DNA of 13,244 nt, taken from positions 1 to 13,244 of the forward strand of contig JALRFT010000069.1 in the NCBI GenBank assembly GCA_023261915.1, written 5' to 3'. The notes beneath the pieces are model-generated. The model was not told the origin of the DNA. It made no database searches and saw only the letters and a program-made list of their open reading frames with translations. Source of the stretch: Acidimicrobiales bacterium. GTDB lineage: Bacteria > Actinomycetota > Acidimicrobiia > Acidimicrobiales > Acidimicrobilacustridaceae. The first letter of the stretch is position 1; every line of letters starts with the position of its first letter. Made by a program: the position numbers and the translations under genes. Of the stretch, positions 6,453 through 13,033 are shown piece after piece.

Positions 6453-7630
6453 CCGGTCACCTCGAACCGGTCCACGGTCACGGCCCCGAGACGCCCGGGC
6501 CGGGGATCGATCCCGATGCCGTCACCCGTGGGGACGATGAGGTCCCCCCGGTGGTCGACACCCAACGGCTCGGTGATGTCATCGTCGAAGTACTGACTCG
6601 AGGGCCCGAGATCACACGGGATCTCATCGTCCGTCCCTGCCGAGGCGATACCTGCAGCAAGGGCAATCGCTGCGGCGCGGCCCACACCGGTCTCGAGCAT
6701 GCCGCCGACGAACACCCCTGCGTCGCGATCTCGGGCCACCTCGACGCACCGGAGTGCAGCTGCCAGACCTCCGAGTCGGGCGGGCTTGATGTTCACGACG
6801 TCCCCCGCACCTGCTTGCAGCGCCCGAGCGAGATCGACGGCACTAGCGACTGCTTCATCGAGCGCTACGGGCACGCCGAGTTCGGCCCGAATCGCCCCAG
6901 CGTCAGGATCATGGGGGGGCAGGGGCTGTTCGACATAGGCGAGACCCAATCGGGCGAGTCCGCTCACGATCTCCGGGGCGTCTCCAAGTGACCCGTTGGC
7001 GTCAACGGCAATTGCGACATCGGGTCGCTCCCGGCGGAGCACGGCGAGCGGTGTGAGATCTGTTTCCCCCGACACCTTGAACTTCACCAGACGCGCTCCC
7101 CCCGCGATGGCGACATCGACCGCGGCCACCAACTCCTCGCCTCCGACGGCGCCCCGGGCACTGTCGAGGCCCGACAGGACCATCGCCCGCGGCACCGTCG
7201 GTCGCGTGGCGCCGAGGACTACGGCCAGGGACACGCCCTCCCGTCGAAGGGCGAGATCCACCACGGCCGCCTCCACGGCAGCACTCGCCATCGGTGAGGA
7301 CGGGTCGATGGGGTGACCGGTGGCGAGTCGGTCGCCACACCGACCCTCAAACAGACCGGGGATGAGGTCAGTGGTCAGCGTCGTCCACGCCCCCTCCGGG
7401 TCCTCAGCGCTGTATCCACCACCCGACAGCGTGGGGCACTCGCCCCAACCGCGCCGCCCAGCGGCATCGCCCACGCTGACGAGCACCACATCACGAACAT
7501 GTTCGCTGCCATGGGCAGCCCGATGGACCTGTCGCAACGGAAGGCGGACGCGGATTGCTTCGACGGTGGCCACCGCTGCCGCCCCGGCGACCGCCAAGGC
7601 GATGATGCGCTCGAGAGGACGGTCAGGCAC
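6449..7630 (-). CDS. menC: o-Succinylbenzoate synthase (enolase superfamily, MenC / N-succinylamino-acid racemase type)
   Basis: 393 aa from the GTG at 7630. MenC dehydrates SHCHC to o-succinylbenzoate in menaquinone synthesis. The enolase-superfamily active site is complete: KFK (183-185) with catalytic K185, metal ligands D210 (VDANGS), E234 (YVEQPL) and D258 (LDE), and second lysine K282 (NIKPARLGG). GGMLETGVGRA (309-319) is a strong signature of the OSBS/NSAR subgroup. The N-terminal cap carries RLPL, HRAAHG and WGECPTLSGGGYSAED. The start is uncertain: the GTG at 7630 overlaps the HNH stop by 8 nt, while a GTG at 7573 would give 374 aa and a more typical N-terminus. The reading frame stays open further upstream but there overlaps the HNH gene. 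No other men genes are in view, and racemase side activity is possible in this subgroup. Confidence 0.85.
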   Translation of the reverse strand: MPDRPLERIIALAVAGAAAVATVEAIRVRLPLRQVHRAAHGSEHVRDVVLVSVGDAAGRRGWGECPTLSGGGYSAEDPEGAWTTLTTDLIPGLFEGRCGDRLATGHPIDPSSPMASAAVEAAVVDLALRREGVSLAVVLGATRPTVPRAMVLSGLDSARGAVGGEELVAAVDVAIAGGARLVKFKVSGETDLTPLAVLRRERPDVAIAVDANGSLGDAPEIVSGLARLGLAYVEQPLPPHDPDAGAIRAELGVPVALDEAVASAVDLARALQAGAGDVVNIKPARLGGLAAALRCVEVARDRDAGVFVGGMLETGVGRAAAIALAAGIASAGTDDEIPCDLGPSSQYFDDDITEPLGVDHRGDLIVPTGDGIGIDPRPGRLGAVTVDRFEVTG

Positions 7631-8195
7631 TGGTGGCCATGGGTGGCAGGTCGCGCTCGGCAATCTCAAAATCGCCCGAGTGGCGCGAGACAGGCGAGGC
7701 ACCAGATGGGGCGAGATACGGAACCCATGGATCGGGCACCTCGCCGACAGCCACCGCCACCCAACTGAGTCGGGTCGGTGCCTCGGGAGGGCGCACCAGC
7801 CGCATCCCCGTCTCCGACAGCATGCGGTCGCGCTTGTGGGTGTTACATCGGGCGCAGCACGCCACGACATTGTCCCACTCGTGCGCGCCACCTCGACTTC
7901 TCGGGATCACGTGATCCAGGTTCTCGGCACGTCGGCCGCAGTACTGGCAGCGGTGGTCGTCGCGCAGGAACACGGCGCGCCTGCTCAGTGGGGCCCGACG
8001 CTGATATGGCACGCGGACGAAATAGCGGAGTCGGATGACGCTCGGAACCTCGACGCTGTGCCGCTCAGACCGCCACGTCCCCGATCCGGCGTGGATGACG
8101 TCGGCCTTGTCCCCGAGGACGAGCACGACAGCCCGACGCACCGGCACCACAGCAAGAGGTTCGTAGGTGGCATTGAGCACCAACGAACGGGCCAT
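7623..8195 (-). CDS. HNH endonuclease family protein
   Basis: 190 aa. The central HNH domain has a zinc knuckle C83-x2-C86 and C114-x2-C117, with LDHVIPRSRGG (93-103), N109 and H120 forming the beta-beta-alpha metal nuclease core. The N-terminus (ARSLVLNATYEPLAVVPVRRA) is typical of a widespread stand-alone HNH group often found in actinobacteria as a chromosomal gene of unknown role. The ATG at 8195 begins this conserved sequence; an in-frame TTG at 8204 is less likely. A TACCGT box lies 8 nt upstream. The C-terminal 60 residues are proline-rich and less conserved-looking. It overlaps menC by 8 nt. Nothing nearby resembles a restriction, toxin or phage module, so I call it only a predicted nuclease. 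Confidence 0.9.
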   Translation of the reverse strand: MARSLVLNATYEPLAVVPVRRAVVLVLGDKADVIHAGSGTWRSERHSVEVPSVIRLRYFVRVPYQRRAPLSRRAVFLRDDHRCQYCGRRAENLDHVIPRSRGGAHEWDNVVACCARCNTHKRDRMLSETGMRLVRPPEAPTRLSWVAVAVGEVPDPWVPYLAPSGASPVSRHSGDFEIAERDLPPMATSA

Positions 8196-8203
8196 GTCCG
8201 CCA

Positions 8204-8209
8204 ACGGTA
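8204..8209 (-). promoter_or_regulatory. Candidate -10 box upstream of the HNH gene
   Basis: TACCGT (TANNNT) on the minus strand ends 8 nt before the HNH ATG. It lies within the 61-nt gap after the 103-aa protein gene, so a separate promoter for HNH-menC-ligase is possible. Confidence 0.3.
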
Positions 8210-8256
8210 GCGCCCGGTGCCGCCACTGGCATCAGCTCGGCGGGGAACCCCAACGG

Positions 8257-8568
8257 TCAGCGATGAGGCCTCGCCACCCGAGGCCAGGCTCGGCACCAGT
8301 GGAGGTACCCGACCACATCGGCCGCCACCGGGGTGGCCTGCGGATCGCCGTAGGCGGTCTGCATGCGGAAGGCGAGATAGTCGCGGTCGGGAAGCGGCAG
8401 AAATGGCGGACGGCGCCACCAGCCCCGGGGGGCGAGGACGAAGACCTGCCGCACCGCAGTGGGCCACAACGTCGGCCTGACGAGGACTGCGCCGACCGCT
8501 CCCCACCATCCCCGCCGGTCGGGAGGACCCCCACCAACACCCTTCATGACGCCAACGCTACTGCTCAT
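8257..8568 (-). CDS. Conserved small protein of unknown function (WWRRPPFLPLPD motif)
   Basis: 103 aa, no domain I can name. After a glycine-rich start it contains WWGAVGAVLVRPTLWPTAVR (21-40), then APRGWWRRPPFLPLPDRDYL (46-65), FRMQTAYGD (67-75) and AADVVGYLHWCR (82-93). I recall similar tryptophan/proline-rich short proteins in other actinobacteria, so I consider it a real conserved gene. This reading frame has far more protein-like composition than the competing frames. The ATG at 8568 overlaps the ROK kinase stop as TGATG, which fixes the start and implies translational coupling. A second in-frame ATG lies at 8547. There is no signal peptide and no clear transmembrane helix, although 22-30 is hydrophobic. 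Function unknown. Confidence 0.75.
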   Translation of the reverse strand: MSSSVGVMKGVGGGPPDRRGWWGAVGAVLVRPTLWPTAVRQVFVLAPRGWWRRPPFLPLPDRDYLAFRMQTAYGDPQATPVAADVVGYLHWCRAWPRVARPHR

Positions 8569-9482
8569 CACTGTCCCGCCCGCCACGACACGGCGGCGGC
8601 ACCGATGAGGGGAGCATCCTCTCCCAGTCCGACGGGCACGATGTCGACATTGGCGGCGAAGTCCAGTTGTGCCCGGGCGGAGAGTTCTCGCCGGGCTGCG
8701 GCGAAAAATGGATCTCCGAACCCGAGGGCGACTGATCCCCCGACGACGGCGAGTCGGAGATCGAGGAGACTGGCCACCGACGCCACGGCGCGGCCGACGA
8801 GGGTTCCTACCCGTTCCACCTCCTCGGGTGAAGCCTGGGCAGCCGGTTCGCCGGTGATCGCAGCGATCGCCGTTCCGGACGCCTCAGCCTCGAGGCATCC
8901 CTGTGCCCCACAGCCGCAGCGACGACCGTCGGGCTCGACGATGACGTGACCGATGTGCCCGGCATTGCCGTCCGCACCGTCGAGGAGTCGACCATCGAGC
9001 ACGATCCCCCCGCCCACGCCGGTGGATACCACCATGGCGATGAAGTTTGGGCATCCTGCGGCAGCACCCAGCCATCCCTCTGCCAAGGCGAGAGCCTTGG
9101 CGTCGTTGTCGAGTGCCACCGGGACGCCGAGCAGGTCCACGAGTCGCTGACGAAGGGGGAACTCGCGCCACTGCGGGATGTTCACCGGCGACACCGTCTC
9201 CCCGAAGCCCGCCATAGGGCCACCACAGCCAACGCCACAGCGATCCACGACGGTGTCGGGGCCAGTCTCGGCGAGCACCGTGGCCACGAGGCCGGCGACG
9301 ACGTCCCACAACTCGTCCGGGCCGGATCCGGCGGTGGGCACCAGCGCCCGGGTCAGCACGACCCCCGAGGAGTCCACAAGGCCAGCAGCAACTTTGGTGC
9401 CACCAACATCAAGACCGAGGGCGACCGACCCTCGAGGGGGGACGACCAGAGGCTCGGCGCTCGCTGAATGCCCGGGGGTCAA
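8568..9482 (-). CDS. ROK-family sugar kinase (glucokinase-like)
   Basis: 304 aa from the TTG at 9482. ROK kinases phosphorylate glucose or other hexoses with ATP or polyphosphate. Visible features are the phosphate loop LDVGGTK (24-30), GVGCGGP (83-89), LDNDAKALALAE (124-135) with catalytic D127, STGVGGGI (153-160), GNAGHIGH (172-179) with a zinc-binding histidine, and the ROK zinc motif CGCGAQGCLE (189-198; C189, C191, C196). There is no N-terminal DNA-binding domain, so it is an enzyme, not a ROK repressor. The start is uncertain: no ATG is available, the TTG has no good ribosome site, and a GTG at 9524 (318 aa) would overlap the DUF3040 gene by 29 nt. It is coupled to the following 103-aa gene by TGATG. 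The sugar specificity is not shown. Confidence 0.9.
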   Translation of the reverse strand: MTPGHSASAEPLVVPPRGSVALGLDVGGTKVAAGLVDSSGVVLTRALVPTAGSGPDELWDVVAGLVATVLAETGPDTVVDRCGVGCGGPMAGFGETVSPVNIPQWREFPLRQRLVDLLGVPVALDNDAKALALAEGWLGAAAGCPNFIAMVVSTGVGGGIVLDGRLLDGADGNAGHIGHVIVEPDGRRCGCGAQGCLEAEASGTAIAAITGEPAAQASPEEVERVGTLVGRAVASVASLLDLRLAVVGGSVALGFGDPFFAAARRELSARAQLDFAANVDIVPVGLGEDAPLIGAAAVSWRAGQ

Positions 9483-9495
9483 GCGGAGGGTCGGC

Positions 9496-9873
9496 TCATT
9501 CCTCGTCGCGGCGGAAGCGCTCACGCATCCGCTGACCGGTGGAGCCGAACGAGTTGCGCAGGCCCGAGGCTCGCATGCTCTCACTGAGCTGGGTCATCCC
9601 GGCTTTACCCATGCGGCGCAGGTCCCGCACGATCGACAGGGTGCAGACCAACAGGACGACGAAACCGAGAAAGGCGAGCACGAACGAGATGTGCAGGGTG
9701 CCAAGCAGGATCACCGTGCCGAGGAGGAAGCCGGCGATTGCCCACTTCAGGTTCCGGGCGGCATGCCGGTACACGGTGCTGTCAGCGATTTCCTTGGCGA
9801 GGGCAGGGTCCGACGCGTAGAGCTGCTGCTCGATCTCGCCAAGAATCCGCTGTTCTTCCTCGGAAAGGGGCAT
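9496..9873 (-). CDS. DUF3040 membrane protein
   Basis: 125 aa. The opening MPLSEEEQRILGEIEQQLYA followed by DPALA is the DUF3040 signature, a family largely restricted to actinobacteria. Two adjacent transmembrane helices follow at about 44-60 and 63-81, then a basic cytoplasmic tail (RDLRRMGKAG, then MRERFRRDEE at the end). The ATG at 9873 has a good ribosome site (GAGGTGGGG). In many actinobacteria this gene lies next to dinB, as here; the role of the protein is unknown. A 78-nt gap separates it from dinB and contains a possible sigma-70-like promoter. The ROK gene begins at or just before its end. Confidence 0.9.
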   Translation of the reverse strand: MPLSEEEQRILGEIEQQLYASDPALAKEIADSTVYRHAARNLKWAIAGFLLGTVILLGTLHISFVLAFLGFVVLLVCTLSIVRDLRRMGKAGMTQLSESMRASGLRNSFGSTGQRMRERFRRDEE

Positions 9874-9914
9874 GTCCCCACCTCGCTCTCCCAGCCGACG
9901 CTGGATTCCCCCCT

Positions 9915-9943
9915 ATCTTTCCACGGAATCACCCGGACGACAA
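9915..9943 (-). promoter_or_regulatory. Possible sigma-70-like promoter for DUF3040
   Basis: On the minus strand TTGTCG (4/6 match to -35) and AAAGAT (3/6 match to -10) are separated by 17 nt. Transcription would start near 9908 and give a leader of about 35 nt that includes the GAGGTGG ribosome site. The match is modest. Confidence 0.25.
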
Positions 9944-9951
9944 CGCGCCCG

Positions 9952-11265
9952 TCACTCCCGGCGGTCTGCCCCGTGGCCTCGGTCGTCCCCCCGAACCTCC
10001 TCGGACGGTCCCCACGGTGCATCGCCGCGGCGGCGGAGTTGCAGTCCACCGGGATCGAGGAGCGCGGCCGGGCCAATGGCGCCGGGTCCCCAGCGCTCAC
10101 GGATGGCATCGACCGCCCGCTGCACCTCGACGCCGTCGGGGTCCGCCACATCGACCTCGTCGAAGGTGAGCTGTCGGGCACCACCTGAAGGAACGAGACC
10201 GCTGACCGACACTCCGAGCAGCCGGATACCGGGAGTGGGATCGATCGAGAGGGCGAGCTGTCGGGCGATCTCGGCCAGCACCTTGGTGGAGGCCACTGCC
10301 GTGCGCGGGGTGTGGGATCGAGTGATCGTGGTGAAGTCACCGAAACGAACCTTGAGAGTGACCGTTGCGCCGGCAAGCTGTCGCGGGGCAAGGCGGGCGG
10401 CCACCGCATCGGCGAGGCGCAACAGTTCCCGGTCCATCTCCTGGCGCGCCACGAGATCGGTGCTGTAGGTCTGTTCGTGGCCAACCGATTTCGCTTCACG
10501 GTCAGCCACCACCGCTCGATCGTCGTCGCCGTGAGCGAGTTGGTGGAGATGGCGACCGGCTGACTCGCCGAGCAGGGAAACCAGGACCTCCACGGGTGTG
10601 CGGGCGAGGTCGCCGACCTCGATCAGGCCGGCTCCGGTGAGACGGCTGAGGGTGGCAGGACCCACACCCCACAGTGCCGAGACCGGGAGAGGGTGGAGGA
10701 AAGCGAGAACGTTGTCATCCTCGACGAGGAGTACCCCGGCTCCCGCCGTCGTGCCATCAGGACCGGGGCGGGGCTTGGCCTGCTGGGAGGCGAGCTTGGC
10801 CACGAATTTCGTTGAAGCGACGCCCACCGAGCACTCGAGGCCCTCGGTGTCGCGCACCTCCTCCCGAAGTTGGCCCGCAATGTGCACACCATCACCGAGC
10901 AGCCGTCGGGCCCCCGTCACATCGAGGAAGGCCTCATCCAAACTGATGGGCTCCACCAACGGTGTCCGCTGGCCGAAGATTGTCATCAGTCGCCGTGAGA
11001 CCTCGACGTATCGCTCATGGTGTCCATCGAGCACGACGAGATCGGGGCATAACTGCCGGGCTCGGGCGGTCGACATGGCCGAGTGCACGCCGTAGCGGCG
11101 CGCCGGGTAGCTGGCGGCGGCAATGACACCACGGCGACCCGATCCACCCACCACCACCGGCCGACCCCGAAGATCGGGGCGGTCGAGGAGTTCGACCGAG
11201 ACAAAGAACGCATCCATGTCGACGTGGAGGATCGTGCGCCGGGGCGACGAGTCGTCCGACGACAT
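9952..11265 (-). CDS. dinB: DNA polymerase IV (Y-family translesion polymerase)
   Basis: 437 aa. Y-family polymerases copy past damaged bases with low fidelity and no proofreading. Catalytic residues are in HVDMDAFFVSVE (14-25; D16, with F21 at the steric-gate position) and SLDEAFLDV (108-116; D110, E111). GVASTKFVAKLASQQAKP (148-165) and LWGVGPAT (198-205, helix-hairpin-helix) follow, then the little-finger domain with KSVGHEQTYSTD (259-270). A QLTFDE segment (365-370) may be a variant beta-clamp-binding motif. A charged tail follows. The ATG at 11265 shares TGATG with the NUDIX stop; an in-frame GTG just upstream is less likely. The same frame stays open to 11499, but that part overlaps NUDIX and is not coding. 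Tight coupling to NUDIX and proximity to DUF3040 are notable. Confidence 0.96.
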   Translation of the reverse strand: MSSDDSSPRRTILHVDMDAFFVSVELLDRPDLRGRPVVVGGSGRRGVIAAASYPARRYGVHSAMSTARARQLCPDLVVLDGHHERYVEVSRRLMTIFGQRTPLVEPISLDEAFLDVTGARRLLGDGVHIAGQLREEVRDTEGLECSVGVASTKFVAKLASQQAKPRPGPDGTTAGAGVLLVEDDNVLAFLHPLPVSALWGVGPATLSRLTGAGLIEVGDLARTPVEVLVSLLGESAGRHLHQLAHGDDDRAVVADREAKSVGHEQTYSTDLVARQEMDRELLRLADAVAARLAPRQLAGATVTLKVRFGDFTTITRSHTPRTAVASTKVLAEIARQLALSIDPTPGIRLLGVSVSGLVPSGGARQLTFDEVDVADPDGVEVQRAVDAIRERWGPGAIGPAALLDPGGLQLRRRGDAPWGPSEEVRGDDRGHGADRRE

Positions 11266-11753
11266 CACGTGGCAACAACCACCATGTCCGCTCTGCTGGT
11301 GCCCTCGATGCGGTAGCTGAACGACCGGGTGCCTTCCCAGGGCTCGACCAACCATGCCTCCACCGGATCGGTTACCCATGGTTGGACACGACCTAGGTGG
11401 CTGACACAGTCGTCGCTCGGTACGAAGCGAGCTTCGACGACGATGCCGTCGGGGTCGTCCCCGACCCGCAGCTCGCCCTCCCACGCCAGTGCACGCCACG
11501 CCTCAACGTGCAACCGCCATCCGAGGCCGGGAGCCTCGACACGGATCTCATAGGTGGGCCCGGACCACGAGGCCACCTCGAGACCCGTCTCTTCGAACAC
11601 CTCCCGGCGCAACCCGTCGACGAGCGATTCGCCGGGATCGATCACCCCGCCCGGCGGAGTCCAGTCATGATGGCCACCCCGGCGACGGTTGCGGACCAAC
11701 AGGAGCCCACCATCGAGCTCGATGAGCGCTCCCCCGACGGTCCAGTCCTGCAC
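11265..11753 (-). CDS. NUDIX hydrolase
   Basis: 162 aa. NUDIX enzymes hydrolyse nucleoside diphosphates linked to another group, including oxidised dNTPs, nucleotide sugars and ADP-ribose. The NUDIX box G-x5-E-x7-REVFEETGL fits exactly at residues 36-58 (G36, E42, R50-E51, E54-E55, G57). The N-terminal strand DWTVGGALIELDGGLLLVRN and DWTPPGG are also typical. The GTG at 11753 has no strong ribosome site, and no TANNNT box is close. It starts 39 nt after the mannosyltransferase gene and is probably cotranscribed with it. The stop overlaps the dinB ATG (TGATG). Substrate is unknown; a nucleotide-pool-cleaning role is inferred only from the dinB link. Confidence 0.93.
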   Translation of the reverse strand: MQDWTVGGALIELDGGLLLVRNRRRGGHHDWTPPGGVIDPGESLVDGLRREVFEETGLEVASWSGPTYEIRVEAPGLGWRLHVEAWRALAWEGELRVGDDPDGIVVEARFVPSDDCVSHLGRVQPWVTDPVEAWLVEPWEGTRSFSYRIEGTSRADMVVVAT

Positions 11754-11792
11754 GTGATGATTCTGCCCGACGGAGCAGCCGTGTGCCTTCGT

Positions 11793-12542
11793 TCAGGCGG
11801 ACGTGCGGCTCGGGCCGGTGGACGGGGCCCGACGCAGGACCCGGTCCCGCAGGCCCCACCACGTCACGAGAACGAGCGCCTCGACGACGATGACGAACGA
11901 CATCTTCGAGGTCCCCCGGGCGCGTTCACCAAAGGTGATCGGCACCTCGGTGATGTGGCCGCCGTTACGCGCCACCGAGTAGGCCATCTCTACCTGGAAG
12001 CCGTATCCGTCGGCACGCACGGCGTCGAGGTCGATGCCCGCAAGGGCGGAGGCCCGATACGCCCGGAATCCTGCCGTCGAGTCCTGCACCTTCATCCCGA
12101 GCACCCATGCGGCATAGCGATTCCCCGTCTGGGAGATGGCCCGCCGGGACCACTTCCATTCCGGTACCTGGCCGCCCTCGACGTAGCGAGATCCGATGGC
12201 GAGATCAGCTCCAGCCTCCACGGCGGCGATGAGGTCGGGGAGTGACGCCGGGTCGTGTTGAAGGTCGGAGTCCATCTCGACCATGACCTCGAAACCGTTG
12301 GACTGACCCCACGAGAATCCGGCCCGATAAGCCGATCCCAGACCGGACTTTGACGGCCGACGGAGCACGGTGAGCCCTCCGTGATGCTCGCCCCATGTCT
12401 CAGCCGCCTCGGCGGTGCCGTCGGGGCTGGAGTCGTCAACGACGAGGACGGCGGCTTCCGGAAGGGCGGCGCGCACCCGGTCGAGCACCTCCACGATGTT
12501 CTCAACCTCGTTGAAGGTGGGCAGCACCACCAAAGTCTTCAT
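11793..12542 (-). CDS. Polyprenol-phosphate mannosyltransferase-like GT2 glycosyltransferase (DPM1 / Ppm1 catalytic-domain type)
   Basis: 249 aa, a GT-A fold enzyme that would transfer mannose from GDP-mannose to a polyprenyl phosphate on the inner membrane face, supplying donors for lipoglycans or glycoproteins. Visible motifs are VLPTFNEVENI (6-16), VVDDSSPDGT (34-43; D36, D37), metal-binding DSD in MEMDSDLQHDP (91-93), GSRYVEGG (117-124), SQTGNRYA (137-144), QDSTAGFRAYR (153-163) and the basic GERARGTSKMS (205-215). The length equals stand-alone DPM synthase catalytic domains; no fused acyltransferase and no C-terminal transmembrane domain is present. The ATG at 12542 has a TAGAGT box 9 nt before it and no clear ribosome site. 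It is divergent from a small membrane-protein gene. Other polyprenyl sugars are possible. Confidence 0.92.
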   Translation of the reverse strand: MKTLVVLPTFNEVENIVEVLDRVRAALPEAAVLVVDDSSPDGTAEAAETWGEHHGGLTVLRRPSKSGLGSAYRAGFSWGQSNGFEVMVEMDSDLQHDPASLPDLIAAVEAGADLAIGSRYVEGGQVPEWKWSRRAISQTGNRYAAWVLGMKVQDSTAGFRAYRASALAGIDLDAVRADGYGFQVEMAYSVARNGGHITEVPITFGERARGTSKMSFVIVVEALVLVTWWGLRDRVLRRAPSTGPSRTSA

Positions 12543-12551
12543 CGCCAGCAG

Positions 12552-12557
12552 ACTCTA
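12552..12557 (-). promoter_or_regulatory. Candidate -10 box for the mannosyltransferase gene
   Basis: TAGAGT (TANNNT) on the minus strand ends 9 nt before the ATG at 12542, giving a leader of about 3 nt. It may drive the whole downstream minus-strand run. Confidence 0.4.
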
Positions 12558-12631
12558 CGCCCCCGTGCGCCCCATCGGTGCATGCCCCCGCCTGCCCCGA
12601 CCTCGACCGCGGGGTGGGTGTGAGCGGGGCG

Positions 12632-12637
12632 TATCAT
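12632..12637 (+). promoter_or_regulatory. Candidate -10 box for a leaderless small membrane-protein mRNA
   Basis: TATCAT (TANNNT, 5/6 match to TATAAT) ends exactly 6 nt before the GTG at 12644, so transcription would begin on the start codon. No ribosome site is present in the interval. Confidence 0.55.
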
Positions 12638-12643
12638 CACCTC

Positions 12644-13018
12644 GTGCCCTCCACCCCCCTCGACGGCCCACCACCCCGTGACACCGGCGCTTCGGCGACT
12701 CCGTCGGTTGCCGCCCGGGTGCTGGCCTTCGGTTCCATCGTGTTTGCCGGTGCAGCAGGTGGGTTCATCGGTTGGGCGTTCGTCGACCTCCAGTGCGAGG
12801 GCGACTGCACCCTGGTCGCCGGAGTCACCGCCCTGATCGTGGCGGTGCTCACCGCCGTCGGGGTTGGGGTCGTTGCCGTGCTGGCCCTTCGGGCCCTCAG
12901 CGAGTGGTCGTTCCAACAAAAGCGCGGTGGCAGCTCAGAACGCGACCCGGGTCTGGTGCTACGTCGTCCGCCGCGTTCAGGATCTGTCGGTGGTGATCAA
13001 CCACCACGGGTTCGCTGA
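12644..13018 (+). CDS. Small conserved two-helix membrane protein of unknown function (CEGDC loop)
   Basis: 124 aa from the GTG at 12644. Residues 1-22 are proline-rich and polar. Two transmembrane helices lie at about 24-46 and 57-82, joined by a short loop VDLQCEGDCTLV (47-58) with C51 and C55. The C-terminal 40 residues are basic and polar (LRALSEWSFQQKR onward), so the topology is probably both ends inside with the Cys pair outside. I recall similar FVDLQC-x-GDC membrane proteins in other actinobacteria but know no function. The frame also extends upstream to an ATG at 12578; I prefer the GTG because TATCAT lies exactly 6 nt before it and the extension does not look protein-like. It is divergent from the mannosyltransferase and convergent with the PIG-L gene, with a 15-nt gap. 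Confidence 0.75.
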   Translation: MPSTPLDGPPPRDTGASATPSVAARVLAFGSIVFAGAAGGFIGWAFVDLQCEGDCTLVAGVTALIVAVLTAVGVGVVAVLALRALSEWSFQQKRGGSSERDPGLVLRRPPRSGSVGGDQPPRVR

Positions 13019-13033
13019 GTAGCCCGACCGCCC

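Noticed and set aside
7631..7891. N-terminal extension of menC up to 7891
   Set aside because: The frame stays open but overlaps the HNH gene, and the extra sequence (many Arg, Cys, Trp and Pro) does not resemble the enolase-superfamily cap domain.
8232..8540. Alternative 102-aa minus-strand frame in the gap between ROK and HNH
   Set aside because: It competes with the 103-aa protein, which has conserved-looking aromatic motifs and a coupled start; the alternative is Ser/Arg/Gly-rich.
11266..11499. N-terminal extension of dinB up to 11499
   Set aside because: It overlaps the NUDIX gene, has no family similarity, and the TGATG overlap plus the typical polymerase IV N-terminus fix the start at 11265.
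12989..13005. GGTGGT-GATCA-ACCACC hairpin at the end of the small membrane-protein gene
   Set aside because: The stem is only 6 bp, lies before the stop codon and has no T-tract. It might assist termination at the convergent junction, but the evidence is too weak to list.
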